Assembly (NCBI RefSeq): GCF_002335525.1
Contig: NZ_BDUF01000109.1
Coordinates: 230,248-264,320 of the forward strand
Length of the DNA: 34,073 bases
Direction of reading: 5' to 3'
Source: Effusibacillus lacus
Lineage (GTDB): Bacteria; Bacillota; Bacilli; Tumebacillales; Effusibacillaceae
Shown: one piece after another, positions 24,652 through 32,580 of the stretch
Layout: every line of letters begins with the position of its first letter
How positions within the stretch are numbered: position 1 is the stretch's first letter
Notes under the pieces: generated by a model
What the model was told of the DNA's origin: nothing
The model's input: the letters and a program-made list of their open reading frames with translations, nothing else
The model's database searches: none
Program-made: the position numbers and the translations under genes

Positions 24652-26238
24652 CTACAGTTCTACATGGAATACTTCGAGAATATTCGGGATCTCGGCAATC
24701 TCCCGGACAACTTCGGAGCTTGCCGCATTGTCGATGCCCAGCACCATGACCGCTTTACCGCCGACTTCTTTACGGCCTACCTGCATCGTTGCGATGTTGA
24801 TGTTTCCATTTCCCAGAATGGTGCCGATCCGTCCAATCATACCCGGTTGGTCCAGATGGGTAGTGACAATCATGCGGCCTTCGGGAGCCGCATCGATGGC
24901 ATACCCGTCAAGCCTTACAATGCGAGGACCAAACCCGTTGTTGATTGTGCCCTCAACTCGCCGGGTCTGGTGGGGGGTTGTGACTTCTAGTCCGATCAGA
25001 TTCGTGAATACACTGTGCTTGCCGGTTTTTGATTCCACCACCTGAATTCCCGATTGCTCCGCTACAAGCGGCGCGTTCACGAAGTTGACCTCTGCCCCGT
25101 GATGATAGGAAAGAATGCCTTTCAGAATGGTCCGGGTGACAGGCGCCACTTCCAGCTGACTGATATCGCCGCTGTAAGAAATCTCGATCTTGGTGACAGG
25201 ATTGTCAACCAATTGGGCCGCCAATTTGCCCAATTTCTCCCCAAGCACCAGATAAGGCTCCACTTGTCTCAGCTTGTCAGCCGGCAAGGAGGGAAGGTTT
25301 ACCGCATTCTTAAACGGTTCATCCCGCAGGACTTTGATAATCTCTTCTGCCACGTCAATGGCAACGTTGATCTGGGCTTCTTCCGTCGATGCTCCCAGGT
25401 GAGGTGTCAATACTACGTTCGGGAAGTCTTTCAGCGGGTGATCCTTGGCGATCGGTTCCTCTTCGAACACGTCCAAAGCCGCACCGGCAACCTTACCCGA
25501 TTTCAGAGCTTGAATCAGCGCTTCTTCCTTGATAATGCCCCCGCGGGCGCAGTTTAGGATTCGGACGCCGTCTTTCATCATTCCGAACTCCCGCTCCGCA
25601 ATCAAATATTTGGTTTCCTTGATCAACGGTGTATGAACCGTAATGAAATCAGCTTGCTGTACAATCTCATCGACCGTGCACTGTTTCACATTCAGCGAAT
25701 CAGCTCGTTGCGGGGACAGGAACGGGTCATATGCCAAAACCGTCATACCGAATGCTTGAGCGCGTTTCGCCACTTCCGCACCGATTCTTCCAAGTCCGAT
25801 GATTCCAAGAACCTTGTTGTTCAGTTCTACACCGACAAAGGTCTTGCGGTCCCACTCGCCGCGTTGAATTGATGCATAAGCTTGCGGGATCTTGCGTGCC
25901 ATCGCCATCATCATGGCAAATGTGTGCTCCGCAGTGGAAATGGTGTTGCCGTCGGGTGCGTTGATGACCACAATCCCATGCTGAGTGGCAGCAGGAACAT
26001 CAATATTGTCTACCCCGACGCCGGCGCGGCCAATCACCCGAAGACGGGTTGCGTGCTCCAACATTTTTGCAGTCACCTTGGTCTGGGAGCGCACAAGCAA
26101 GGCGTCAAATTCACCGATAATGTTGCAAAGCTCTTCTTCCGGCAAACCCGGTTTGATGTCGACCTGGATATCATCTGCCTCAAGCAGTTTTCCAAGCCCT
26201 TGTTCCGAAATCGGATCGCTGACCAATACTCGAATCAT
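24652..26238 (-). CDS. serA: D-3-phosphoglycerate dehydrogenase SerA
   Basis: 528 residues, the long form with intervening and ACT domains. It oxidises 3-phosphoglycerate to 3-phosphohydroxypyruvate, first step of serine synthesis. The NAD-binding GIIGLGRIGAEVAKRA motif, the catalytic Arg in NCARGGI, the Glu in VFEEEP and the His in TPHLGAST are present. The ASB-type intervening domain (about 320-450) and a C-terminal ACT domain (TTHLDQPGMIGRIGTILG) follow. The ATG has a GGAGGGG site. It is a single-gene transcript, flanked by its own terminator and a ZTP riboswitch with a strong promoter upstream, so expression is tied to one-carbon/purine status. Confidence 0.97.
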   Translation of the reverse strand: MIRVLVSDPISEQGLGKLLEADDIQVDIKPGLPEEELCNIIGEFDALLVRSQTKVTAKMLEHATRLRVIGRAGVGVDNIDVPAATQHGIVVINAPDGNTISTAEHTFAMMMAMARKIPQAYASIQRGEWDRKTFVGVELNNKVLGIIGLGRIGAEVAKRAQAFGMTVLAYDPFLSPQRADSLNVKQCTVDEIVQQADFITVHTPLIKETKYLIAEREFGMMKDGVRILNCARGGIIKEEALIQALKSGKVAGAALDVFEEEPIAKDHPLKDFPNVVLTPHLGASTEEAQINVAIDVAEEIIKVLRDEPFKNAVNLPSLPADKLRQVEPYLVLGEKLGKLAAQLVDNPVTKIEISYSGDISQLEVAPVTRTILKGILSYHHGAEVNFVNAPLVAEQSGIQVVESKTGKHSVFTNLIGLEVTTPHQTRRVEGTINNGFGPRIVRLDGYAIDAAPEGRMIVTTHLDQPGMIGRIGTILGNGNINIATMQVGRKEVGGKAVMVLGIDNAASSEVVREIAEIPNILEVFHVEL

Positions 26239-26273
26239 CTCTTCCCCTCCCTGATTGTCCCAGCCGCATCTGT

Positions 26274-26379
26274 AAAAAGACCGTCTGAACCCCTTTACAA
26301 ATGCAAGGGGCCCAGGCGGTCGGCCATATCATCAGTTGCACTCCCTTGTGGTTACCCACTTCCGCCAGTCATGCAACCT
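26274..26379 (-). promoter_or_regulatory. ZTP (pfl-motif) riboswitch with overlapping intrinsic terminator upstream of serA
   Basis: On the minus strand the aptamer runs from 26379 to 26310. GGTTGCA (26372-26378) pairs with TGCAACT (26334-26340). J1/2 contains ACTGGCG, a small hairpin GTGG-GTAA-CCAC follows, then GGGAG, and the signature GGCCGACCGCCTGGGC closes it. The last part (GACCGCCTGGGCCCCTT) can also pair with AAGGGGTTCAGACGGTC to form a long stem (26279-26321) followed by TTTTT (26274-26278). Ligand binding would hold the shared strand in the aptamer and prevent termination, an on-switch, as is known for this class with ZTP/ZMP. Confidence 0.9.
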
Positions 26380-26402
26380 GCTGGTTTATAATTTATGAGA
26401 AA

Positions 26403-26431
26403 ATTGTATTAGTACAGCGGCTTCCTGTCAA
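26403..26431 (-). promoter_or_regulatory. Sigma-A promoter of the serA leader
   Basis: On the minus strand TTGACA (26426-26431) and TACAAT (26403-26408) are separated by exactly 17 bases; transcription would begin just before the riboswitch aptamer. Confidence 0.8.
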
Positions 26432-26471
26432 TCCTAATTTTTAATGGCAATTTGAAAAAAGGAAATCCGGT

Positions 26472-26666
26472 ATGCAAACTGTTGAAACATTGCCCTTTGA
26501 TGATTGGTTCCGGACCCGGAAGGGTTTTGTCGGAATCCGGAACGAATACGGCGGAATAAGCGTTTACCAATACGAATCGCAGAACAATGTGAAACACAAT
26601 TGGTTTATCCAACGGGATGTCGCTTTGGCCATGTATGACGAACTTCGCCTCTATCTTGAACATTGA
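26472..26666 (+). CDS. Small hypothetical protein
   Basis: 64 residues from an ATG with an AAAGGAA site 8 bases upstream. The peptide is mixed polar and aromatic (DDWFRTRKGFVGIRNEYGG, later NWFIQRDVALAMYDELR), with no membrane helix or cysteine pairs, and looks like a compact one-domain protein. I do not recognise a family. It is divergent from the serA leader and 86 bases before the YprB-like nuclease, which has a promoter of its own, so it may be monocistronic. Confidence 0.6.
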   Translation: MQTVETLPFDDWFRTRKGFVGIRNEYGGISVYQYESQNNVKHNWFIQRDVALAMYDELRLYLEH

Positions 26667-26672
26667 ACCTCA

Positions 26673-26701
26673 TTGCCAACATCCTGGCATTCCAATATGC
26701 T
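26673..26701 (+). promoter_or_regulatory. Putative sigma-A promoter of the YprB-like gene
   Basis: TTGCCA (26673-26678) and TATGCT (26696-26701) with a 17-base spacer, 52 bases before the ATG. Confidence 0.5.
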
Positions 26702-26752
26702 AGACAAAACAGGAAAAAACAATTGAATCCCTATAACAGAAGGTGAACCGAA

Positions 26753-27838
26753 ATGAACATAGTGCGCAAATGGTGGAACGGGCTATTGGTATACGCGGAA
26801 CGGGGAGAGCCGTTCATGCGAGTCCTGCAGGCAATCAAAAAGTATCCCGATTGTTATTTCGATTCCCAAAATCTGTGTTGGCATGTTTCCGACAATTACA
26901 TTGAGACGTTGGAAAAAGAGGCCTATGCTCAAGGTTTCCACATTGACATCCCGCCGGAACGCAACTTGACCCGGACTCTTCAGAATCGTTGCGGCTGCAC
27001 ATTTGATATTGAAACCACGGGGTTACGGGAAGATCCTGGCACCCACCTGGTCAGTGCCTGCATAGGACTCTCAAAGGAAGATCCCATTGAATTCTTTGTG
27101 GATTCCCTTGCTCAAGAGCGGGAAGTTCTCCTGAAGATTGCCGAAATCCTGAAAGATATGGAAGTCATCATCACCTGGAACGGAGACCGGTTTGACATCC
27201 CGTTCCTGAACGACCGTTTCAAACAACACCAGATTCCTTTCCAAATTAAAGCCGTACAAAGTCTCGATCTATTCAGGATCGCGGAAAAAATGCGTGCGGC
27301 AGGGGTTATTCCCTCCGCCTCCCTGCAAGTTGTCGAGAGGTTTTACGGAATTGTACGGCCTGACCGTCTGCCTGGACGTTATGTGCCGGCCAAATATGCA
27401 GAGTGGCTGGAAAAAGGCGACCTTAAGATCAAACAGGAGATTCTTCAGCACAATCGGGAAGACGTCTTGTTCCTTCTGATGCTTTCCCCCTTTATCTACC
27501 AGGGAATGATTGTCGATGAAGAACAATCCTGCCTGCCTGAAGATGTGCAACTGCTTGATCGGTATCTGATCCATATGGAACGGATTGAGAAGATGATGGA
27601 AGAGAAAGCCGATATGGAGCAGGAAATCCACAAGCTCACGGAAAAGTATGGTCAGTCCGTATTTCATCGGCCTTATGGTGACATTGTAATGAACGAAACT
27701 GCATGCACCGTGTTGAAAAAACAAAGTAACTCCCCGGTTATTCACACTTTCGGGGAGTTGGAAGAATTCTACCGCAGTACATTGGCCAAGAAACCAAAGA
27801 AGAAATGGCAAGAGCCGGAACAAGAGGGAGAGATATAG
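26753..27838 (+). CDS. DEDD-family exonuclease-like protein (YprB-like RNase H fold)
   Basis: 361 residues with a GAAGGTGA site. The RNase H-like exonuclease domain (about 83-260) shows ExoI CTFDIETTGL, ExoII TWNGDRFDIPFLNDR and ExoIII HNREDVLFLLML, giving the four acidic residues of DEDD nucleases. This arrangement matches PF13482 proteins such as Bacillus YprB. The first 70 residues form a separate small domain with the pattern AIKKYPDCYFDSQNLCWHV, similar to the short W-motif units found beside DNA helicases (HARP-like); that resemblance is tentative. A charged C-terminal helix (about 270-361, many Glu/Lys) completes it. Substrate, DNA or RNA, is unknown. Confidence 0.85.
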   Translation: MNIVRKWWNGLLVYAERGEPFMRVLQAIKKYPDCYFDSQNLCWHVSDNYIETLEKEAYAQGFHIDIPPERNLTRTLQNRCGCTFDIETTGLREDPGTHLVSACIGLSKEDPIEFFVDSLAQEREVLLKIAEILKDMEVIITWNGDRFDIPFLNDRFKQHQIPFQIKAVQSLDLFRIAEKMRAAGVIPSASLQVVERFYGIVRPDRLPGRYVPAKYAEWLEKGDLKIKQEILQHNREDVLFLLMLSPFIYQGMIVDEEQSCLPEDVQLLDRYLIHMERIEKMMEEKADMEQEIHKLTEKYGQSVFHRPYGDIVMNETACTVLKKQSNSPVIHTFGELEEFYRSTLAKKPKKKWQEPEQEGEI

Positions 27839-27849
27839 CAGCGGTTCAT

Positions 27850-28419
27850 TTACAATGAGATGGGGACGGGCAGGATATTGATCTTCGATCCATCTTTTGC
27901 ACTGTGGACATAAAACTCCAGTGTTCCTTGTGCCCCCGAGAGTGTAACCGGATAATTGACAACCACCGTAAAGTTTCCCCAGTTGGGGGCTCCGTGATCT
28001 GCATGGATCACAATTTCTGCCTGTCCGGATGGTTGTAAGACTGCCAAGCCTGATTGGTCTTTCAGCACGACTGCTCCCACTGCTTCAAACGCCCGCAGCT
28101 TGCCTGCAACCGTGAAACCCGTTCCATGGGCCAGGGGTGCAATTTGGAGAATCTGATACGCATCGTTTTGAAAGTTCATGTTCGCCAGGTTCTTTCCACC
28201 AGGAGCCTTCCATCCCTGAACGACTTTGTTGTTTAAAGACTGAGATTGAGAAGGCTGCTGTGGATCCTGCGATGGAGGTTTCGATTGAGAAGGCTGTTGC
28301 GGGTTCTGCTGCGAAGGTTGATCGGATCCCACCTGTCCGCTATAGGTCTCCTTATGTGTGCAGCCAAGAAGTGCGCCTGCAAGAACGAACGAAAACAAAA
28401 TACGAATTGTTTTTCTCAC
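27850..28419 (-). CDS. Gmad2-domain lipoprotein
   Basis: 189 residues from the GTG at 28417-28419 (AAAGG site). The N-terminal RKTIRILFSFVLAGALLGC is a lipoprotein signal with the lipobox LLGC. A Gln/Ser/Pro-rich linker of about 40 residues (repeated QQPSQS-type units) follows, then a beta-sandwich domain (about 80-185) with NDAYQILQIAPLAHGTGFTV and GTLEFYVHSAKDG, matching Gmad2, an immunoglobulin-like domain of spore-forming bacteria linked to germination proteins. It should be anchored outside the membrane. It converges on the nuclease gene with only 11 bases between them and has no clear terminator. Confidence 0.85.
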   Translation of the reverse strand: MRKTIRILFSFVLAGALLGCTHKETYSGQVGSDQPSQQNPQQPSQSKPPSQDPQQPSQSQSLNNKVVQGWKAPGGKNLANMNFQNDAYQILQIAPLAHGTGFTVAGKLRAFEAVGAVVLKDQSGLAVLQPSGQAEIVIHADHGAPNWGNFTVVVNYPVTLSGAQGTLEFYVHSAKDGSKINILPVPISL

Positions 28420-28479
28420 ATTCCTCGCCCTTTCAAGTCCGTTTGTATAACTGACGCAGGAATGCCACATAAAGTTACT

Positions 28480-28499
28480 TTGTTCGACTTACGGAACAA
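28480..28499 (-). terminator. Weak hairpin after methyltransferase gene
   Basis: TTGTTC (28480-28485) and GAACAA (28494-28499) pair across an 8-base loop; on the minus strand the tail is only moderately T-rich. Confidence 0.4.
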
Positions 28500-28508
28500 G
28501 TCCTAAAA

Positions 28509-29075
28509 TTATTTCTTCCTCGCAAACAAGTGAACCGCACCATCGCCTGCCACTTCATCAAAGATCACAAAGCCCGCTCGCTTGAATATCTCATGCAATT
28601 CTTCCAGCATATAGAAAGCATAGTAAAGGTCATCGACGAAACCATCTTCCCCACCGGTCAAAAAAGACGCGTAAAGAACGCCGGTGTCCTTCAATACACG
28701 CCGTACCTGAGCCAGTGCAACGGGAAGATCTTTCTTCATCAGGTGCAGCAAAGACATATTGGCCCAGATCCCGTCAAACATGTCGTCAGGGTATGGAAGG
28801 TTCCGGAAGTCCCCTTTCTGAAAAGTGGCTTCGCCCACAGTTTGTTGTGCAATGGCAAGCATCTCTTCCGAGATATCCAACCCTTGCGCATGCACACCAT
28901 AATGCTTGAGAGTCAAAGTATCCCGGCCGGCTCCGCTTCCCAGATCCAGTACCCGTTCTCCCAAGAGCATGGTAGTGAAGCGAACCACCATTCCGGGAGT
29001 CAACTCGGTATGCCTCCAGGCATGAGATCTGGCCAGTTCATCGAATCGCTGTTTTGTCCGTTTGATATAGTCCAT
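28509..29075 (-). CDS. Class I SAM-dependent methyltransferase
   Basis: 188 residues from the ATG at 29073-29075; a GTG 27 bases upstream has no ribosome site, and the ATG itself has only a G-rich stretch. Motif I VLDLGSGAGRDTL, the acidic end of strand 2 (LDISEEML), motif II FDGIWANMSLLHL and post-motif segments are typical of Methyltransf_11/25 small-molecule methyltransferases. The substrate is not evident. It is followed by a weak hairpin and preceded on the same strand by a 58-residue gene that has its own terminator. Confidence 0.85.
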   Translation of the reverse strand: MDYIKRTKQRFDELARSHAWRHTELTPGMVVRFTTMLLGERVLDLGSGAGRDTLTLKHYGVHAQGLDISEEMLAIAQQTVGEATFQKGDFRNLPYPDDMFDGIWANMSLLHLMKKDLPVALAQVRRVLKDTGVLYASFLTGGEDGFVDDLYYAFYMLEELHEIFKRAGFVIFDEVAGDGAVHLFARKK

Positions 29076-29140
29076 GCCAACCGCCCCAAAAGAATTGTTC
29101 ACAGGTTATTGTATTCGATATGACCGGCCGCGATCCCTTC

Positions 29141-29176
29141 CGAAATAAAGAAAACCCAAGCCGGAAAGCTTGAGTT
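29141..29176 (-). terminator. Terminator after the 58-residue gene
   Basis: On the minus strand AACTCAAGC (29168-29176) pairs with GCTTGGGTT (29153-29161) with one G-U pair, followed by TTCTTTATTTC. Confidence 0.75.
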
Positions 29177-29204
29177 CTGCATGACAATTATAGGGTAAAC
29201 GCTT

Positions 29205-29381
29205 TCATCGGGCACCCAGGAAGGACAGACACACCCACCAATGATACTCTTCTTCCGTTCCGTGGCTTTCCAATTCTCTGTAGTAGCGGACAAACTCTTC
29301 ACTGCTCATGCCAAACTTCCGTTCACAGGTTTCCACAAAAGAGCGCATTGCCTGACGGCGAGATTCCATATATTGTGTCAT
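29205..29381 (-). CDS. Small hypothetical protein, 58 residues
   Basis: A short gene with an AAGGAGG site 10 bases before the ATG (29379-29381) and its own terminator at 29141-29176, which together make it convincing. The peptide begins MTQYMESRRQAMRSFVETCE and continues RKFGMSSEEFVRYYRELESH, ending with an aromatic cluster (EYHWWVC). Amphipathic helices of this kind occur in small antitoxin-like proteins, but no toxin gene is adjacent and no function can be assigned. It sits between the cupredoxin and the methyltransferase genes. Confidence 0.75.
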   Translation of the reverse strand: MTQYMESRRQAMRSFVETCERKFGMSSEEFVRYYRELESHGTEEEYHWWVCLSFLGAR

Positions 29382-29463
29382 ACCTGACCATCCTCCTTCG
29401 AGAATGAGTATAACACATTTTCAAAAATGTGTCACTCCTTCATTCTGCCTTCAATCCTGTTTA

Positions 29464-29943
29464 TCAATTTGGCATGACCACCAGGTTTGCCACCATCGGC
29501 CCGTGGCTTTTGTAATCGGGGTGGGTCAGGCACAAGATTTTAAAGGTGCCGGGTTTGTCAGCCTTGAACGACACGGTCTCCACTTTTCCCCTCACTACAT
29601 TGCCTTTTAGGTTGTACCCTTCGATCACAAACGGATGGCTCTCCCCTTTGACACCGTAAAACTCAAAGACAACCGAATCTCCTTGACGCACCACTATGGT
29701 TCCCGGATCCCATCTGTATCCCTCAATGATTTGTTTTCCGTCGGGACTGGTCCATTTGATCTCGTTGGTGACGATCGAGTATTTTACAGTGTTGTTCCCT
29801 GTGGCAACGGGACTCCCTGCATGAACAGGACGTATTCCCGGCAGACTTCCGATCTGATTCAGCATCCAGGCCGCCCCAAAGACCAGAATGGTCAAGATGA
29901 TGACAAGTGCCAGCTTATTTCCTGTCAATTGTGATCTCTCCAT
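29464..29943 (-). CDS. Membrane-anchored cupredoxin
   Basis: 159 residues from the ATG at 29941-29943. One N-terminal helix (about 11-28) anchors an extracytoplasmic cupredoxin domain. Type-1 copper ligands are visible: His in KGESHPFVIEGY, then Cys, His and Met in LCLTHPDYKSHGPM. The spacing resembles nitrosocyanin/plastocyanin-like and cytochrome oxidase subunit II-type proteins, so a role in electron transfer or copper binding is likely. The only ribosome site is the GGGGG of a terminator stem ending one base before the ATG, which may couple expression to read-through from greA (see findings). Confidence 0.85.
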   Translation of the reverse strand: MERSQLTGNKLALVIILTILVFGAAWMLNQIGSLPGIRPVHAGSPVATGNNTVKYSIVTNEIKWTSPDGKQIIEGYRWDPGTIVVRQGDSVVFEFYGVKGESHPFVIEGYNLKGNVVRGKVETVSFKADKPGTFKILCLTHPDYKSHGPMVANLVVMPN

Positions 29944-29944
29944 G

Positions 29945-29993
29945 AAAAAACCCCCATTCACACGGTATGTCCTCACTACCAAGTGTATGGGGG
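29945..29993 (-). terminator. greA terminator overlapping the cupredoxin start region
   Basis: On the minus strand CCCCCAT (29987-29993) pairs with ATGGGGG (29951-29957), with further pairing inside the loop, and is followed by TTTTTT. The T-run ends one base before the cupredoxin ATG. Confidence 0.8.
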
Positions 29994-30004
29994 ATAAGCC
30001 CAGC

Positions 30005-30478
30005 TCATTCTACTTTCAGAATCTTGAAGGTCATCTCTCCGCCAGGCGCCGGAACTGTGACCGTGTCTCCCTTCTGTTTGCCAAGCAACCCCCTGCCAAT
30101 GGGTGACTCATTGGAAATCCGCCCTTCCAGAGGGTCGGATTCGGCAGGTCCGACGATGGTGTACACTTCTTTGTCCCCGTTCGGGACTTCCTGAATGGTT
30201 ACCGTTGAACCGATGGTAACAACTCCCGATACTTTGTCTTCTTCCCGAATCAATACCGCATTGCGGAGCTGGTTCTCCAACATAATGATGCGGGACTCGA
30301 CCATTCCCTGCTCGTCTTTGGCTGCTTCATACTCGCTATTTTCACTCAAATCCCCGTAGGAACGGGCGATTTTCAAACGCTCTTTTACCTCTGCCCGTTT
30401 GGTTGTCTTGAGGTATTCAAGCTCTTCTTCAAGTTTGCGAAGTCCTTCTTGTGTGACATAGAATTTGTTGTCAGTCAC
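30005..30478 (-). CDS. greA: Transcription elongation factor GreA
   Basis: 157 residues, standard for GreA, starting from the GTG at 30476-30478 (GGGGGT site). The N-terminal coiled coil holds the acidic tip [15 protein letters not shown], which reaches into the RNA polymerase secondary channel to stimulate cleavage of backtracked RNA. The C-terminal FKBP-like domain with [18 protein letters not shown] is complete. It is preceded by a promoter (30512-30540) and followed by the terminator at 29945-29993. Confidence 0.96.
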   Translation of the reverse strand: MTDNKFYVTQEGLRKLEEELEYLKTTKRAEVKERLKIARSYGDLSENSEYEAAKDEQGMVESRIIMLENQLRNAVLIREEDKVSGVVTIGSTVTIQEVPNGDKEVYTIVGPAESDPLEGRISNESPIGRGLLGKQKGDTVTVPAPGGEMTFKILKVE

Positions 30479-30511
30479 TGCGCATGTACCCCCTATCTCT
30501 GTGACCCCCAT

Positions 30512-30540
30512 ATTGTACCAACAAATTTGCGCGGTTGGAA
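30512..30540 (-). promoter_or_regulatory. Sigma-A promoter of greA
   Basis: On the minus strand TTCCAA (30535-30540) and an extended -10, TGGTACAAT (30512-30520), are spaced by 17 bases, about 35 bases before the GTG start. Confidence 0.65.
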
Positions 30541-30546
30541 AGGGGG

Positions 30547-31536
30547 TTATTTTAAAGGGTCGCGGTATTCCTGTTTGGTGATCACAAACGACTGCCCATT
30601 CCATATTTCATGGATTTCCCAATATGGCATGGTCGAACTGGTACGGGTGGGAATCGTATCCCGGCGGTGAGTAATCATAACCCATCCTTTTGCAGTCTTT
30701 TGAACACGATCATAGGTGGCTTGCGAATGCCAAACGGGAACCAGGCCCATTTCCGTGATGGTAAACATAGTGCCATATTGGTAACGGCCTGCGCAGTTAC
30801 AGGTTTCCACCACCAGAAACTCGGGCCGTTTGTCGGACACGATGTTCTCGAAGATACTTCCATTGGGCATCCATTCGAGGTACACCCTGCCTGTGGTATC
30901 CGATATAGTACGCAGTTTCGTCAACTTCCATGTACGGTTGCCGTTTGCATTTGTTTCCCTGGCCGCTTCATAAAGATTGCCGTACCCGATCGGCTTTCCC
31001 TCGGACAAGACCTGCATTGCCACAATCCAACGGTTGGGTTGCAGCACACCGATAAATCCGATTTGTGTTTTTTCGCCTTCCAGTTTGGCAACATCCTTCT
31101 GCAATTGGCCAATTGCCTCTGAAGGGATTTTGACCAGCAGGTTTCCTCCCTGAACCTGGTAGGGAATCGTAAGCAAATCGAACAACTGGCGGTTTGGCAG
31201 CAACAATCCGTCGCCATCAGCAATCGGGGCACTCTTGAGAATCAACCACCGACCATCCAGCATGGCGGCCACCCGTCCAGGCTGCACCTCCAACTGATGA
31301 TCACCGTAACGGATAATCCGTTCATCCCCTCGGATTTCAACCCTAATCGGCAGGACTCCCTGCAGCGAATTCACGTCGATCAAGTGGTCTCCGCCTGTAT
31401 CACGCGGAGCGTAAGGCAGCTGAATTGCAATATCATTGATTTTGATTGTTGAATGGTTGTCTTCTGCATGAACCGAGCGTACGTAAAACAGACTGAACAA
31501 AGCAATCAGCAGCATGACCGGTATGCGCAGTTTCAT
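30547..31536 (-). CDS. Secreted protein of unknown function (stalk-domain-like N-terminus)
   Basis: 329 residues. A cleavable signal peptide (about 1-24, ending VRSVHA) precedes a region of about 110 residues with repeated short beta motifs ([25 protein letters not shown]), as in copper-amine-oxidase-N stalk domains. The C-terminal half contains [15 protein letters not shown] and [19 protein letters not shown] and has no recognised catalytic motif. Two cysteines lie close together (CNC). The start has a GGAGGG site. It should be exported and cell-wall associated. It lies between greA and spoVK on the same strand, but greA has its own promoter. Confidence 0.7.
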   Translation of the reverse strand: MKLRIPVMLLIALFSLFYVRSVHAEDNHSTIKINDIAIQLPYAPRDTGGDHLIDVNSLQGVLPIRVEIRGDERIIRYGDHQLEVQPGRVAAMLDGRWLILKSAPIADGDGLLLPNRQLFDLLTIPYQVQGGNLLVKIPSEAIGQLQKDVAKLEGEKTQIGFIGVLQPNRWIVAMQVLSEGKPIGYGNLYEAARETNANGNRTWKLTKLRTISDTTGRVYLEWMPNGSIFENIVSDKRPEFLVVETCNCAGRYQYGTMFTITEMGLVPVWHSQATYDRVQKTAKGWVMITHRRDTIPTRTSSTMPYWEIHEIWNGQSFVITKQEYRDPLK

Positions 31537-31610
31537 AAATACCCTCCTTTCCTATCTATGATGAAAAGAAGAAGGGAAATTTATGAATCCGTCCTGGCGC
31601 AGAAGTCTTT

Positions 31611-32522
31611 CTACAGGTCTTCCGCCTGCAGCAGGTTAAGCTCTTCCGCCCGGAAAACAGTTGTTTTGGCAAGACGCACGTTTTGTTTGCGGATGCTTTT
31701 TTCGATACAGTTCCGGACAAACCTTGCATTGGAAAAATTGGCTTTCTGCTTTTCGCGAAAACAAAGGTTCACCAGTGCCTTCTGATATCCGGAGGACACA
31801 TGATAATCGTATTCCCGTGCGATGTGGCCCGCAATCAGGAGCAACTCCTCAACCGTATAATCAGGAAAGTGGAGCTGGTAAGGGATCCTGGAAACCAGCC
31901 CCGGGTTGCTCGCCAGAAACTTGATCATCGGTTCCCGGTATCCGGCAAATATCACAATTATATCGTTCCGGTGATCCTCCATGTACTTCAGCAGCGTCTC
32001 CACCGCTTCCATCCCAAAGTCGTTGGGATTGTCCCGGATCAGTGAATAGGCTTCATCAATGAACAACACTCCTCCTTTGGCCTCCTGCAGGACAGACATG
32101 GTGTCTTTCGCCGTATGCCCCACATAGTTGCCCACCAGATTGACCCGGCTTACCTCCCGGAATTTCTCCTCTTTGAGAATTCCGATTCGGTGAAACAGTT
32201 TTGCCAGCAGACGGGCAACCGTCGTCTTCCCGGTGCCAGGATTCCCCAGAAAGGCCATATGCATACTCATGGACGGAGTTTTGTAGCCCTGCTTCTTCCG
32301 ATACTGCTGCACCGCAGTGTAATGCGCCAATTCATGGATGGTGGACTTGATCGGTTCCAGTCCGATCAGTTTGTCCAGTTCCTTCAAGGCCTGTTCGTAG
32401 TTCTGTTCCGGCAGGACGGTCAATTCCTGTTGGGGAGCGGCGGCTGACTGCCCGGTCACCCGCATTGCAATGCCAGGTTGAGCGGATGGCTTATAGGTGA
32501 ATGTTAACGTGTTCTGGCTCAT
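31611..32522 (-). CDS. spoVK: Stage V sporulation protein K-like AAA ATPase
   Basis: 303 residues from the ATG at 32520-32522 (AGAGGTGA site). After a variable N-terminus of about 45 residues comes a CbxX/CfxQ-type AAA domain: Walker A LGNPGTGKTT, Walker B GGVLFIDEAYSL, sensor 1 in IVIFAGYREPM and the SRIPYQLHFPDYT arginine-finger region. Family members include SpoVK, needed for spore maturation, and Rubisco activase CbbX; no Rubisco genes are present. The CATACCATA element upstream points to expression in the mother cell (sigma-E/K), which supports SpoVK. It is slightly shorter than the B. subtilis protein. Confidence 0.88.
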   Translation of the reverse strand: MSQNTLTFTYKPSAQPGIAMRVTGQSAAAPQQELTVLPEQNYEQALKELDKLIGLEPIKSTIHELAHYTAVQQYRKKQGYKTPSMSMHMAFLGNPGTGKTTVARLLAKLFHRIGILKEEKFREVSRVNLVGNYVGHTAKDTMSVLQEAKGGVLFIDEAYSLIRDNPNDFGMEAVETLLKYMEDHRNDIIVIFAGYREPMIKFLASNPGLVSRIPYQLHFPDYTVEELLLIAGHIAREYDYHVSSGYQKALVNLCFREKQKANFSNARFVRNCIEKSIRKQNVRLAKTTVFRAEELNLLQAEDL

Positions 32523-32580
32523 CGAGTCACCTCTTCTCACGACAACGGGCGTGTCTTTCTTGCATATGCCGTCTGTTATC

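Noticed and set aside
26274-26379. T-box or SAM-type leader for serA
   Set aside because: No T-box sequence (TGGNACCGCG-type) or S-box core was found; the conserved bases fit the ZTP aptamer instead.
26409-26663. 84-codon minus-strand frame upstream of serA
   Set aside because: It overlaps the serA promoter and is antisense to a plus-strand ORF that has a better ribosome site.
31611-32522. Rubisco activase CbbX
   Set aside because: Same AAA family, but there are no Calvin-cycle genes nearby and the promoter is of sporulation type.
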